Positions 8,327 to 17,295 are shown, counted from the first letter of the stretch. The stretch is DNA of 57,203 nucleotides from an uncultured Bacteroidales bacterium (GCA_949297975.1 CASFUX010000163.1:1-57203), one strand, 5' to 3'. The notes: generated from the sequence alone by a model not told the origin. Translations and numbers: made by a program.

Positions 8327-10540
8327 CTAGTTAAAATTAAAATCATCCCAGTGAAATGGATTATTTCCATCTTCATCGAATTGTTTTTGCCGTGTGCTAT
8401 CATCAGTGTCTAAGTGTATTTTATCGATAATGTCGTTGGGGATTCCATTTAAGAAATAAAACGAATATGCATTGTTTGCATCATATTCTTTTTTTGTAGT
8501 ATAAGCCTTGCGAAACATTGATTCTTCCATTTCTTGGACATTACTCCCATTTATTGTGTATTGTATAACCTGGTATCCGCTCTTATTTATTATGTTATGT
8601 ATTTCTACTTCAATGCCAGTGTTTTTATGTGTCAAATGGAGACCATTTGTGAGCTTATCACTGAAGAATTCTTCCGAATGGGCAAATTCCTTAGCGGATG
8701 TCGCATGAATGTCGCAGTAAAGAAGTAAGTTTTCTTTTGCCCGCGTGAGAGCAACATATAAGCATCTCCTTTCTTCTTCTATGGCAGAGATACCGTTGAG
8801 CATGGCTTTGGGCGTAGGATAAGAATTTGGGGACACATTGGTTATGTAGCAATTGGCCGCTTCAAGTCCTTTGGCAGAATGGATTGTGGATAAAGTCACT
8901 ATATCTTCATTTGCGTTTCCGGATTTAAGGTAAGTGCCTAATTTAGGGTCAAGGACGAATTCTGTAACAAATTCTGTTATGCTGTTGCTGTTGAGTGCTA
9001 ATTCTTGTAGAAGTTTGAAATCTTTTTTTCTGTTACTCCATCCATCATTTTTATATATTATTGCTAAACGAGGTGATAGACAACTTACAGCTTTACGTAT
9101 AGCCTTGTAAGGATTTGATTGTAGTCCATCTAAAGAAGAAAGGGTGCTACAAATCTCGCTTTGAAATCCACTCGCGTTTAAAGTGGAGATACACTCAGTC
9201 AGTCTTGAGCATTTTTGCATGGATAGTATGGCTTTTGCTGCTTTAGCATCGCCAATACCAGGCCAAAGTTGCAAAAATCTTATCCATGCCAATTCATCTC
9301 GGAAGTTTGCTGATATTCTTAGGGCAGACATGATATCGCGTACATGCTTTGTCTGCATCAATGAAGTACCTCCCAATAGCTGATAAGGTATTTTTTTTGA
9401 TAAGCAACAAGCTTCTACTTTCCTTAATCCCCAATTGGTTCGTGAAAGTACCATGTGCTCTTTCCATGTACGTCCTTCTTGGTTGATGGAGCCAAGGATA
9501 TGATCTGTTATATGATTAGCTTCTTGCCAAGCATTTTCTACGTAAATCATTTTTGGTTTTGTTCCATGTCCACGATAAGCGCGTAACTTCTTTCCGTAGT
9601 TTAAAGGAGAGTTGGAAAGCAGCCAATTAGATAGATCCAATATTTCTTGCGTGGATCTGTAGTTAAGAGACAGATGCAATGAACTTGATTTTGGAACTAT
9701 ATCAGTAAAACTATGCATGGTTTCAAAGTCTGCTCCTCGAAAACCATAAATGGATTGGGCATCGTCTCCAACACAAAAAAGATGACTGTTAGAATAGAAT
9801 GCAGACAAAAGTTCGTATTGAAGCGGATTTGTGTCTTGCATTTCGTCTACGAGTATGTGCTTGTAGCGTGAAGATAATCGCTTTGCGCTATTAGGATTGT
9901 TTTTCAATCCTGTAGAAACGACAGATAAAATGTCGTCATAATCAATATAATTGTGTTCTTTTTTATAGATAATATATTTTCGGATGATGTCTTCATAAAG
10001 AGGCCTATTCTTTACAATCTTTTCTTTAATAAATTCAGATTCTTCGTTATCGTAAATTTTAACCTGCAAGGCTTTGCTCAACGAGCATTTTGTATTTTTT
10101 GCATAAGAGTAAACTTCTGTGATATTATAAGGCGAAATTCGTTTGTCATCTTGATCTTTAAAATTTTTCCCGCAAAGTAATTTTATGGCACTTTCGCAAT
10201 CTTCCTCGTCTAAACAAGTAGTATCGGTTAGTCCAAATAGATTGGGGTTTGACTTGATGAGGCTCATGCACCAAGAGTGAAAAGTATGTCCGGTAAGCCC
10301 CGTAGAGTTATTGAGTCCAGCTTTTGTGCGCTCGGCAATTTCTCCTGCTGATTTGCGTGTAAAAGAAAGTATCAATATATTGGAAGGTGGTACGCCTTGC
10401 TCTATTAGATATTGTGCGCGAGCTATAATTGTTTTTGTTTTGCCTGTACCGGCACCAGCTATTACAAGGAGATGTTTCCCCGAGAATGAAACAGCGGCGC
10501 GTTGCTCGGCATTTAATCCTTGTAGGGCTACACTTTCCAT
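8327..10540 (-). CDS. UvrD/Rep-type superfamily 1 DNA helicase
   Basis: A 737-residue SF1A helicase with all motifs in order: GAGTGKTKTIIARA (Walker A, residue about 31), LILSFTRKSAGEI (Ia), VDEMQDTNPLQYELL (II), CVGDDAQSIYGFRGADF (III), LSLNYRST (IV), LSTIHSAKGLEAAN (V) and RRCLYVALTRAKENLLLY (VI). There is no nuclease domain at the C-terminus. Housekeeping UvrD/PcrA proteins are usually longer. The low GC content and tight linkage to AbiH suggest a defence role, in the way a UvrD-like helicase partners a nuclease in Gabija. A -7 box lies 38 bp upstream of the ATG. Confidence 0.9.
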   Translation of the reverse strand: MESVALQGLNAEQRAAVSFSGKHLLVIAGAGTGKTKTIIARAQYLIEQGVPPSNILILSFTRKSAGEIAERTKAGLNNSTGLTGHTFHSWCMSLIKSNPNLFGLTDTTCLDEEDCESAIKLLCGKNFKDQDDKRISPYNITEVYSYAKNTKCSLSKALQVKIYDNEESEFIKEKIVKNRPLYEDIIRKYIIYKKEHNYIDYDDILSVVSTGLKNNPNSAKRLSSRYKHILVDEMQDTNPLQYELLSAFYSNSHLFCVGDDAQSIYGFRGADFETMHSFTDIVPKSSSLHLSLNYRSTQEILDLSNWLLSNSPLNYGKKLRAYRGHGTKPKMIYVENAWQEANHITDHILGSINQEGRTWKEHMVLSRTNWGLRKVEACCLSKKIPYQLLGGTSLMQTKHVRDIMSALRISANFRDELAWIRFLQLWPGIGDAKAAKAILSMQKCSRLTECISTLNASGFQSEICSTLSSLDGLQSNPYKAIRKAVSCLSPRLAIIYKNDGWSNRKKDFKLLQELALNSNSITEFVTEFVLDPKLGTYLKSGNANEDIVTLSTIHSAKGLEAANCYITNVSPNSYPTPKAMLNGISAIEEERRCLYVALTRAKENLLLYCDIHATSAKEFAHSEEFFSDKLTNGLHLTHKNTGIEVEIHNIINKSGYQVIQYTINGSNVQEMEESMFRKAYTTKKEYDANNAYSFYFLNGIPNDIIDKIHLDTDDSTRQKQFDEDGNNPFHWDDFNFN

Positions 10541-10577
10541 AAAACGGCGTTTAAATTTGAATAGTGATTTCCAAGTG

Positions 10578-10585
10578 CAAAGTTA
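10578..10585 (-). promoter_or_regulatory. -7 box for helicase-AbiH operon
   Basis: The complement reads TAACTTTG, fitting the Bacteroidota TAnnTTTG -7 consensus, 38 bp before the helicase ATG. No convincing -33 TTTG is visible. Confidence 0.5.
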
Positions 10586-10684
10586 CAGATTTTTTAAGTT
10601 TTTACCTTACGTGTAATGATATCCGTGGTTATACATATGCGGGCATTTTCCCTTAGGCATGCGGGCGTGTCGGGCGGGATTTGC

Positions 10685-10868
10685 TATCTTTGCTCCGCTA
10701 ACTTATAGGAAACATGAAGCAGATTAGCTCCCAATCGGTTATTAGACCATTCCGCGAATATCTTTGTCCGTTTTCCTTCTTGTATCGGCATTTTTGCTCT
10801 CTTTTCTTTCGTGCCGAAAGGAAAAACCATTAAAGACTGCTCGATACAAGAACGAAAATTAGACAAAG
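10685..10868 (+). ncRNA. Candidate structured RNA: promoter plus long nested hairpin
   Basis: A -7-like box, TATCTTTG, lies at 10685-10692. Downstream, CTTTGTCCGTTTTCCTTC with TTGTATCG (10762-10787) is an imperfect inverted repeat of CGATACAAGAACG with AAAATTAGACAAAG (10842-10868), about 26 bp each. An inner hairpin (TTTTCTTTCG / CGAAAGGAAAA) lies between them. A 39-codon ORF (10714-10833, starting MKQISSQSVIRPF) overlaps but I cannot support it as a gene. The element could be a small RNA, a leader or the remnant of a mobile element's ends. Confidence 0.35.
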
Positions 10869-10916
10869 CCTAATGAAGTCTTAGTAACAATTAGTCGGAG
10901 AGTGATTGAAAATGAT

Positions 10917-10924
10917 TAACTTTG
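10917..10924 (+). promoter_or_regulatory. -7 box for the AlbA_2/HATPase protein gene
   Basis: TAACTTTG matches the Bacteroidota -7 consensus and lies 34 bp before the ATG at 10958. No clear -33 element is present. Confidence 0.5.
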
Positions 10925-10957
10925 CAAAGTTGATGGTGTATATACAACAATAGTTAC

Positions 10958-12628
10958 ATGATTATGGATAAAGACAGCAGATATTCCATGCTTCTTGACA
11001 AGCAGATTCGTGAATTTCAGAAAGAAAATCGTTCATTGGAATTCAAATCAAACTATCAAGATGCAGAAAAATTGGGGGAATATATTTCGGCCTTATCGAA
11101 TGGGGCTTGCCTTGATCATCAAGAATTTGCTTATCTGTATTTTGGTGTGGAGGATGCTACTCTTAGGGTGAAAGGCACCACGTTTGACGCATCGGTCGTG
11201 AAGGCGAAAGGAAATCAAGCATTGGAGATGTATCTGCGACAATTGGTGTTTCCTCGCATTGCATTTGTTTTTGAAGAGTTCAAGTACCATGACAATTCTC
11301 GTGTTGTGCGTCTTAAAATTCCCGCAGCTATAGGTGAACCCACAACTTTTTATAATCGGTCGTATATCCGTGTAGACAGTCATGTGACTGAGTTGACGCG
11401 ATATGTGGAGTGGATGCGTGAAATATATTCATCAAGACTTGACTGGACGGCACAGATTGTAGATGATGCTACAATCCGTGATCTTGATGCTGAAGCGGTA
11501 AAAATAGCGCGCGAAGGTTACAAAGAGCGTCATCCGCAATATGCAGACCAATTGTTGCAATGGAGTGACGAAGTATTCCTTGACAAGGCTTGCCTGACAC
11601 TCGACGGTCAAATCACACGTGCTGCCATGTTGTTGGTGGGCAAGCGTGAGAAAGCACACAAAATACCACATATAGCGGAGATAACTTGGAAATGTTTTCA
11701 AGATGGTGAAACTTTTGGCGACACTTTTACCATACCATTTATCAAGTCTACCAGTGAGGTTTTGAAACGCATACGCAATTATCGTTTTAAGATATACCCT
11801 ATTAACTCTCTGATACCAGCCGAAGTATGGAAATACGATGCACGCAGTGTACTTGAAGCTTTGCATAATTGTGTGGCACATCAGGATTATTCCCTTGATG
11901 AACGGATAAGGGTAACGGAAGAAAAAGAAAAACTTACCTTTGAAAATGCAGGTTGTTTTTTCGATGGAGATTATAGCCAGTATATTTTAGGGGAGAAAAC
12001 ACCCAAGCGTTATCGTAACCCGGCATTGATGAAAGCTATGGTAAATGTAAAAATGATCGATTCGCAGGGCTACGGGATACATAACCTGTTTTTGCGTCAG
12101 AAAGAGCGTTTCCTGCCTATGCCGGACTATGAGGGTAGTTCCGAATCGCAAGTGGTATTGCACTTGCCTGGTATGGTGATAGATGCAGATTACAGCCAGT
12201 TGTTGATGTCTAACAACGAGGTGAATTTAACAGAAGCCATCTTGCTGGATAATCTTCAGAAAGGTAAACGGATTGGTGATGATGCTATCGCCCTCTTGCG
12301 CAAGAAGCACTTGGTGGAAGGACGCAAACCGCATGTGTATATAGCCAAAAGCGTAGCTCAAAAGACAAACACAAAAGTTGAGTACTCAAAGCATAAAGGA
12401 CTTAAAAACAAACTATGCGAAAGTTTGTTGCTTGATGCATTGGCGGATCATAAAGTGCTGACAAGAAAAGATATAGATGTTTTGCTTTGGGATGCACTGT
12501 CCGATCAATATTCAGAGAATCAGAAAAAAAACAAAATCGGGAACTTATTGACTCGCCTGAGAAAGATGAGAATTATAACCAATAACACGGCGGGAAGAAA
12601 ATCGGAATGGAAACTTGTAAAAAAGTAG
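10958..12628 (+). CDS. Schlafen/AlbA_2-type putative DNA-binding protein with ATPase-like domain
   Basis: A 556-residue protein. The N-terminal part has the AlbA_2 (Schlafen-type) signature: NRSLEFKSNYQDAEKLGEYI, then ALSNGACLDHQEFAYLYFGV. The middle carries the degenerate ATP-binding helix typical of this family (SVLEALHNCVAHQDYSLDER, about residue 300) and a second motif SQGYGIHNLFLRQKERFLP. The C-terminus (about residues 490-556) is basic and winged-helix-like, ending KSEWKLVKK. Members are annotated as transcriptional regulators or defence-associated ATPases; substrate and target are unknown. It faces away from the helicase-AbiH operon. A 12-bp tandem repeat follows the stop in the same reading frame. 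Confidence 0.78.
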   Translation: MIMDKDSRYSMLLDKQIREFQKENRSLEFKSNYQDAEKLGEYISALSNGACLDHQEFAYLYFGVEDATLRVKGTTFDASVVKAKGNQALEMYLRQLVFPRIAFVFEEFKYHDNSRVVRLKIPAAIGEPTTFYNRSYIRVDSHVTELTRYVEWMREIYSSRLDWTAQIVDDATIRDLDAEAVKIAREGYKERHPQYADQLLQWSDEVFLDKACLTLDGQITRAAMLLVGKREKAHKIPHIAEITWKCFQDGETFGDTFTIPFIKSTSEVLKRIRNYRFKIYPINSLIPAEVWKYDARSVLEALHNCVAHQDYSLDERIRVTEEKEKLTFENAGCFFDGDYSQYILGEKTPKRYRNPALMKAMVNVKMIDSQGYGIHNLFLRQKERFLPMPDYEGSSESQVVLHLPGMVIDADYSQLLMSNNEVNLTEAILLDNLQKGKRIGDDAIALLRKKHLVEGRKPHVYIAKSVAQKTNTKVEYSKHKGLKNKLCESLLLDALADHKVLTRKDIDVLLWDALSDQYSENQKKNKIGNLLTRLRKMRIITNNTAGRKSEWKLVKK

Positions 12629-12630
12629 TT

Positions 12631-12722
12631 GAGCAAATTTAAGAGCAAATTTAAGAGCAAATTTAAGATCAAATTTAAGAGCAAATTTAAGAGCAAATTT
12701 AAGAGCAAATTTAAGAGCAAAA
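12631..12722 (+). repeat. 12-bp tandem repeat (GAGCAAATTTAA) after the stop codon
   Basis: Seven complete 12-bp units plus a partial one, with a single variant unit (GATCAAATTTAA at 12667). It starts two bases after the stop codon of the AlbA_2/ATPase gene. In that gene's frame it would read as repeated SKFK. A comparable in-frame 12-bp repeat sits inside the related gene at 45766-45813. The rest of the gap to 12789 holds nothing recognisable. Confidence 0.9.
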
Positions 12723-12803
12723 GATGTAATTTGTTTGTTTTTAGATTGTTCTTGCTCTTAAATGATGGGCTAAATTCCATGTGCTTTAATGATTTCGGAA
12801 CAC

Positions 12804-13109
12804 ATGAATCAGATTAAAATCACCGTGATGCGGAAAGTGTGCCACCGCGACTTGATGGAGCGGTACGAGAACCCGATTGAACATGCGTGCGGCTTGCAGG
12901 AGGGGCAGGTGTTTGTGACAGAAGGATGGGTGAAGCCCGATGGATTGTGCGAAAGCGCGTGGCAGAGCCTGTCGCCCTTCGTCATGGCGTTGACCCACGG
13001 GGCGAGCGATTTGTACGACGGCTGGATGAAGAACCCCCGCTCGGCCATGGTGTCGTGTAACGACGGCTTCCGCCCGGTGAGCTTCCTGGTGGAAGTGGTG
13101 GATGGTTAG
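12804..13109 (+). CDS. TIGR04076 family protein
   Basis: About 101 residues, cytoplasmic. MNQIKITVMRKVCHRDLMER, EGQVFVTEGWVKPDGLCESA, HGASDLYDGWMKNP and SAMVSCNDGFRPVSFLVEVV match the TIGR04076 pattern, including the conserved C-N-D-G-x-R-P-V near the end. The start at 12804 is chosen because the family begins close to the K-I-T-V strand; an ATG at 12789 is an alternative. No biochemical role is known. It is monocistronic in appearance: the 12-bp repeat lies upstream, and downstream there is a 97-bp gap with dispersed ACACGGA-type repeat before a convergent gene. Confidence 0.78.
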   Translation: MNQIKITVMRKVCHRDLMERYENPIEHACGLQEGQVFVTEGWVKPDGLCESAWQSLSPFVMALTHGASDLYDGWMKNPRSAMVSCNDGFRPVSFLVEVVDG

Positions 13110-13206
13110 CACACGGAAAACACAGATTATACAGATTGACACGGATAAAGTCAATAGTTGTTGCATTGGGACAATCCGTGAAAATCCGTTCCGTGTATTC
13201 CGTGTG

Positions 13207-13839
13207 CTAAATCTTGGACTGTTCATACAGTTCATCGAATGCTTGGCGCAGGCGGGGTTCGTCGGCGATGAGGGTGCGCAGTTCGGCCAGGCGGGCGGCG
13301 TTCTCCGATTCGGGTATCCACAGATGCAGGTAGCCGCCTTCGGCGTATTTGTCCGTCAGGTGGGCGCGGAAGCGGGCGTACTGCCCCTTGCGATCCAGCT
13401 CCGGGTAGTGGTCGAGGCCGTATTGCACCGTGCGGCGCAGGGTGACGTGTGGGTCGATGACGCGGTCGGCTTCGGCCACAATCATGCCGTACAGGCTGCG
13501 CGGGGCGTGGCGGTTGGAGGCGCGGTGGTCTTCCACGGCCTCGCGCATCACGTGGAGTTGTTCGGGGGTGAACCATTCGTGCAGCCGTTCGTCGGCCATC
13601 AGCAGGCGGCCCGAGGCAAGGTGGTGCTGCTCGCGTCCTTCGCACAGGCCCACGTCGTGGTAGGCGGCGATGGTGTAAACCATGGCGGCATCCACGGGGT
13701 AATGCGTTGCCAATTTCAGACTTTCATCGATGACTTGGCGGGCATGGTTGATGCGGTGCGCCGGGTCGAAGGCGGCGTAGCGGGGCAGGATGTGCTGCTC
13801 CACGTAACGGACGAGGGAGGAGGGGAGCATGGATTTCAT
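13207..13839 (-). CDS. HD-domain phosphohydrolase-like protein
   Basis: A 210-residue protein. HRINHARQVIDESLKLA supplies the first metal-binding His, and YTIAAYHDVGLCEGREQHHL supplies the HD pair of the HD superfamily, followed by MREAVEDHRASN and IVAEADRVID with the distal His/Asp. HD proteins hydrolyse phosphate esters using divalent metals; the substrate cannot be told. The ATG at 13839 (MKSMLPSSLVRYVEQ) is preferred to the upstream TTG because it follows the poor-complexity leader. The gene converges on the TIGR04076 gene. Confidence 0.78.
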   Translation of the reverse strand: MKSMLPSSLVRYVEQHILPRYAAFDPAHRINHARQVIDESLKLATHYPVDAAMVYTIAAYHDVGLCEGREQHHLASGRLLMADERLHEWFTPEQLHVMREAVEDHRASNRHAPRSLYGMIVAEADRVIDPHVTLRRTVQYGLDHYPELDRKGQYARFRAHLTDKYAEGGYLHLWIPESENAARLAELRTLIADEPRLRQAFDELYEQSKI

Positions 13840-13860
13840 ATTTTTAAATTTCAAATTAGC

Positions 13861-13914
13861 ACACGGAATACACGGAATACACGGAATACACGGAATACAC
13901 AGAATACACAGACT
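13861..13914. repeat. 9-bp tandem repeat ACACGGAAT
   Basis: Four near-exact ACACGGAAT units followed by ACACAGAAT and ACACAGACT variants, directly upstream of the HD gene. It is an expansion of the dispersed 'cacggaata' motif also seen near 13110 and 13190. It is not a CRISPR: the units are contiguous, without spacers. Confidence 0.85.
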
Positions 13915-13969
13915 ATACGAATTTGCACGGATTATCCGTTCCCGCAGATAACGCAGATTTGCGCAGATT

Positions 13970-14014
13970 CGTAGGGCGTTGCCCTACGCTGAACGCCACA
14001 AGGCCGTTGGCCTT
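13970..14014. repeat. REP-A dispersed palindromic repeat, copy 2 (inverted)
   Basis: CGTAGGGCGTTGCCCTACG (13970-13988) and AAGGCCGTTGGCCTT (14000-14014) are the reverse complement of copy 1. It is preceded by CGCAGATAACGCAGATTTGC, the inverse of the dispersed motif that accompanies copy 1, so the two motifs travel together. Confidence 0.85.
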
Positions 14015-14043
14015 GAACTTTTCACCTTTCACCTTTTTCCTCC

Positions 14044-15828
14044 TTACCTTCCCGACACCACTACCGGCTTTTTGACGGCTTTGCGGATGCCTTTTTGGGG
14101 GTGGAAGGCTTCGAAGTACAGCACGTATATGCCGATGTTGGCGGCGGTTCCGTTGGTTAGCCGTCCGTCCCAGGTGTAGAGGCCTTCGGTGGCCAGCAGG
14201 TCGTTGTCGGCCAGGCGGCACACTTCCACGCCTGCCGCATCGAAAATCGTGATGTTGGCAGCGTAGCCCGGTTCGTCCATGCGGTAGTGGATGAGGCACA
14301 CGTCCTCGAAGCCGTCGTTGTCAGGCGAGAAGGCTTCCGGCTCGGTCCACACCCAGCTGTCGTCCGTCGGTGCGGTGAAGGTGGCGCGGTATTGCGAGTT
14401 GCGGTAGCCCGGCGTGCCGTAATGGGTCTCGGAGGAAGCCGAATGCCACGTGTCTGCGCTTTGCGTGATGAAATCGGGGGAAATGCGTTCCAAGGCCACG
14501 CCTTTTTCATTGCGGATGAGGGGATGATGCCAGGATGCATCGTAGGCCAGTTCATCGAATATGATGGTCTTCGTCGAGTCGGTGAGCACGATGATGCCCG
14601 CTTCGTTGTTCAAAGTCGTCCATTTCATCGGGCGGATGAGGCTGCCGGGCGGGCATTGGTGGTATTGGCGCACTGCTTCGGCATCTTCGGTCACGGCCAC
14701 ATAGGCATCGGGTGCCAGCAGGCATTCAGTGGCGAGGCGGTGCCCCGTGTTCAGCGTGCCGTCCGTTTTGCGGGTGGTGAACACAAGGGACGAGGCATCC
14801 AACAGCTTGCCGGACACGTTCATCACTTCGATGTATTCATACGACCCTTCCGGCTGGTTGAACATTACTTCGTTGAGCAGCACGTCGCCCGGCTCTATCG
14901 GCTCGGCATGGCCGAATATCCGTTCCGTTTCCGCCAGGACGTTGCCTGCCCGGTCGGTTAATCCTGCCGTTTTCAACGTGTAAATCACCCCTTCGTCAAA
15001 CGGGTAGGCAAACTCCAGCACCATCTCCCGCCCGTCGGAGGAGGGCGTTTGGGTGTGCGGGTAGCCCACGCCGTTGTCCACTTCGAAAGTCGCCACCGAG
15101 AAGTCCATGGGTTCGGAGAAGGTGAGGCGCAACGTGCCCCCGCCCTCCATGACGAGCGACACCCATTGCGGGGCGGTGGTGTCAGTGGCGGGGAGGCCTG
15201 TCACCACCACATCGTCGAAGCGGTATCGGCGGCCTGTCGCCCCGCTGTTGGCATACATCAGTCCCACGTAGGTGCTTTGGCTGATGCTCCTGTCCTGCAC
15301 GCTCCCTTCCAGTATCCAGTCGGTTTCATCGGGCAGGCGGCTGTACAATTCGAACCATCCCTCCGTGTTGCGCGTCACCCGCACCGTCACTTCCACCCGG
15401 TCGCCATCGAGCCGTTTGGTCGTTCCCGGTATGATTTCCTCCTTTTCATCGCCCTTTTGGCGGAACAGCGACACCGCATCGTTCGCCCCGCCTATCCGCA
15501 CGTAATAGGCGTTGCAGGCATCGAGGTCGTCGCTGCGATCCGAGGCTAAGTAGAATGCGGCGTAATTGTACTGCGAGGTGGGGTAGTCGATGCTCACCCA
15601 ACATTGCCACTCGGCCTGGTCGAAGGCCTCGGAGGGCGTGAAGAGGTATGACCGGGAAGCCTCCTCGGCTGCGGATTGCAGTTGCAAGGCATTGTTTACG
15701 ATGAAACGATCCGCCGTGCCCGTCCAGGCGGGGTTGCGGGTGAAGTCGCCATCGGAAAAGTGCTCGTCCACCTGCGCCGCCGCATGGAGTGCGAGAAAAA
15801 GGAAAGCAAAAGGCGTTATTTTTCTCAT
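14044..15828 (-). CDS. Secreted multidomain protein with lamin-tail and CHU_C/FlgD-like domains
   Basis: 594 residues with a signal peptide (MRKITPFAFLFLALHAAAQV). Residues about 20-215 form a jelly-roll-like region (WQCWVSIDYPTSQYNYAAFY, FDDVVVTGL). Next is an Ig-like/Big_5 segment (TLRLTFSEPMDFSVATFEV, LTDRAGNVLAE), then a lamin-tail domain (GDVLLNEVMFNQPEGSYEYI, ITQSADTWHSA, GTPGYRN). The C-terminal part, PEAFSPDNDGFEDVCLIHY through TYTWDGR-like turns to IYVLYFEAF, is typical of gliding-motility/CHU_C C-termini. It is probably a cell-surface protein and is transcribed alone. Its exact role is unknown. TIFDAAGVEVCRL recalls the FlgD-like fold. Confidence 0.72.
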   Translation of the reverse strand: MRKITPFAFLFLALHAAAQVDEHFSDGDFTRNPAWTGTADRFIVNNALQLQSAAEEASRSYLFTPSEAFDQAEWQCWVSIDYPTSQYNYAAFYLASDRSDDLDACNAYYVRIGGANDAVSLFRQKGDEKEEIIPGTTKRLDGDRVEVTVRVTRNTEGWFELYSRLPDETDWILEGSVQDRSISQSTYVGLMYANSGATGRRYRFDDVVVTGLPATDTTAPQWVSLVMEGGGTLRLTFSEPMDFSVATFEVDNGVGYPHTQTPSSDGREMVLEFAYPFDEGVIYTLKTAGLTDRAGNVLAETERIFGHAEPIEPGDVLLNEVMFNQPEGSYEYIEVMNVSGKLLDASSLVFTTRKTDGTLNTGHRLATECLLAPDAYVAVTEDAEAVRQYHQCPPGSLIRPMKWTTLNNEAGIIVLTDSTKTIIFDELAYDASWHHPLIRNEKGVALERISPDFITQSADTWHSASSETHYGTPGYRNSQYRATFTAPTDDSWVWTEPEAFSPDNDGFEDVCLIHYRMDEPGYAANITIFDAAGVEVCRLADNDLLATEGLYTWDGRLTNGTAANIGIYVLYFEAFHPQKGIRKAVKKPVVVSGR

Positions 15829-15938
15829 TATATGCTATATATTCAATGGAAATGAATTACTTTTGTCGCCCAATGGGGGCGTTGGAATATGCGGAAGCAA
15901 ATATACGGAAATAATCGGAGATAAGTGGGGTCGTCGTA

Positions 15939-16022
15939 GAGACAAGGCATGCCTTGTCTCCAAAAGAGTGGACATCCCATATAATGTATGACATTTTATG
16001 GAGACAAGGCGTGCCTTGTCTC
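15939..16022. repeat. REP-B palindromes upstream of asd (two copies)
   Basis: GAGACAAGGCATGCCTTGTC followed by TC (15939-15960) is a perfect 22-bp palindrome. A second copy at 16001-16022 has GCGTGC in the centre. Six further full or partial copies lie at 17149-17280 and 22028-22049. The copies bracket asd on both sides. The 15835-16044 gap holds no gene. Confidence 0.85.
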
Positions 16023-16044
16023 TACAATTACAACGTTTAAGCAT

Positions 16045-17058
16045 ATGAAAGTAGCAATTGTAGGTGCCAGTGGTGCCGTGGGGCAGGAATTCCTGCGGGT
16101 GTTGGCCGAGCGCGATTTTCCGATGGACGAACTGGTGTTGTTCGGCTCGTCGCGCAGTGCAGGCCGGGTGTATGAATATAAGGGTCGGGCGCTAACCGTC
16201 AAGGAGTTGACACATGGCGACGACTTCCGGGATATCGACCTGGCGTTTACGTCTGCCGGGGCAGGCACATCGAAGGAGTTTGCCGCCGACATCACCCGCT
16301 TCGGTACGGTGATGATTGACAATTCGAGCGCGTTCCGCATGGATGCCGATGTGCCGCTGGTGGTGCCCGAGGTGAACCCCGCCGATGCCAAGGTGCGTCC
16401 GCGCGGTATCATTGCCAACCCCAATTGCACCACCATCCAGATGGTCGTGGCCCTGAAACCCATCGAGACTTTGTCGCACATCCGGCGGGTGCACGTGTCC
16501 ACCTACCAGGCGGCGAGCGGGGCGGGCGCGGCGGCCATGGACGAGCTGCGCGAGCAGTATGCCCAAATCGTGCGCGGCGAGCAGGTGACGGTGGAAAAAT
16601 TCGCCTACCAGCTGGCCTACAACCTCATCCCGCAGGTGGACGTGTTTACGGACAACGGCTACACGAAGGAGGAGATGAAGATGTACAACGAGACTCGCAA
16701 AATCATGCACAGCGACATCAGCGTGAGTGCCACCTGCGTGCGGGTGCCGGCCTTGCGCGCCCACTCCGAAAGCATCTGGCTGGAGACGGAGCGGCCCGTC
16801 ACGGTGGCCGAGGCGCGCCGTGCCTTCGAAGCCGCCGAGGGCGTGGTGGTGATGGACAACCCGGCGGAGAAGCTCTACCCCATGCCGCTGTTCCTTTCCG
16901 GCAAAGACCCCGTGCACGTGGGGCGCATCCGGCAGGACCTCTCCAACCCCAACGGGCTGGCCTTCTGGTGCGTGAGCGACCAGATACGCAAGGGAGCCGC
17001 CCTCAACGCCGTGCAGATAGCGGAATACCTGCTGCGCGAAGGCGAACTGGCGAGGTAG
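16045..17058 (+). CDS. asd: Aspartate-semialdehyde dehydrogenase
   Basis: Reduces aspartyl phosphate to aspartate semialdehyde with NADPH, the branch point to lysine/diaminopimelate, threonine and methionine (cytoplasm). 337 residues, normal for the family. [20 protein letters not shown] is the NADP-binding loop; [13 protein letters not shown] carries the catalytic cysteine; [15 protein letters not shown] holds the catalytic histidine region. The start ATG at 16045 is chosen over an upstream in-frame ATG at 15988 because the latter would translate a repeat palindrome. It is followed by a strong terminator and appears monocistronic. Confidence 0.95.
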   Translation: MKVAIVGASGAVGQEFLRVLAERDFPMDELVLFGSSRSAGRVYEYKGRALTVKELTHGDDFRDIDLAFTSAGAGTSKEFAADITRFGTVMIDNSSAFRMDADVPLVVPEVNPADAKVRPRGIIANPNCTTIQMVVALKPIETLSHIRRVHVSTYQAASGAGAAAMDELREQYAQIVRGEQVTVEKFAYQLAYNLIPQVDVFTDNGYTKEEMKMYNETRKIMHSDISVSATCVRVPALRAHSESIWLETERPVTVAEARRAFEAAEGVVVMDNPAEKLYPMPLFLSGKDPVHVGRIRQDLSNPNGLAFWCVSDQIRKGAALNAVQIAEYLLREGELAR

Positions 17059-17081
17059 CACGCGAGTGAGGCAAATAAAAT

Positions 17082-17120
17082 AAGAGCCGTGTCCCCCCCC
17101 GTATGGGCACGGCTCTTTGT
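17082..17120 (+). terminator. asd terminator
   Basis: AAGAGCCGTG (17082-17091) pairs with CACGGCTCTT (17108-17117), and T's follow. The loop contains a run of eight C (17093-17100). Confidence 0.85.
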
Positions 17121-17148
17121 GTGTTATTTTCGTGACAGACATGTTGTA

Positions 17149-17280
17149 GAGACAAGGCATGCCTTGTCTCCCACGCCACAGGAGAAACACACCTGCTCAA
17201 ATCCTCCTTTTGAGACAAGGCATGTGCTGTCCGTAGAGACAAGGCATGCCCTCCTTTTGAGACAAGGCATGCCTTGTCTC
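17149..17280. repeat. Cluster of REP-B palindromes downstream of asd
   Basis: Full copies lie at 17149-17170 and 17259-17280, and partial copies (left arm only) at 17212-17226 and 17236-17250. Together with the pair at 15939-16022 they flank asd. The partial copies look like products of recombination or replication slippage between units. Confidence 0.82.
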
Positions 17281-17295
17281 TACATTTTCCCCCCC

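Noticed and set aside
10714..10833. 39-codon ORF (MKQISSQSVIRPF start) between the helicase and AlbA_2 genes
   Set aside because: It has a promoter-like box upstream but overlaps the inverted-repeat structure and shows no family resemblance.
13861..13914. Possible CRISPR array
   Set aside because: Units are contiguous 9-mers without spacers; no cas genes are present anywhere in the window.
13102..13974. Plus-strand open frame opposite the HD-domain gene, ending in RNTRNTRNT repeats
   Set aside because: The N- and C-termini are translated intergenic repeats and the middle is antisense to the HD protein.
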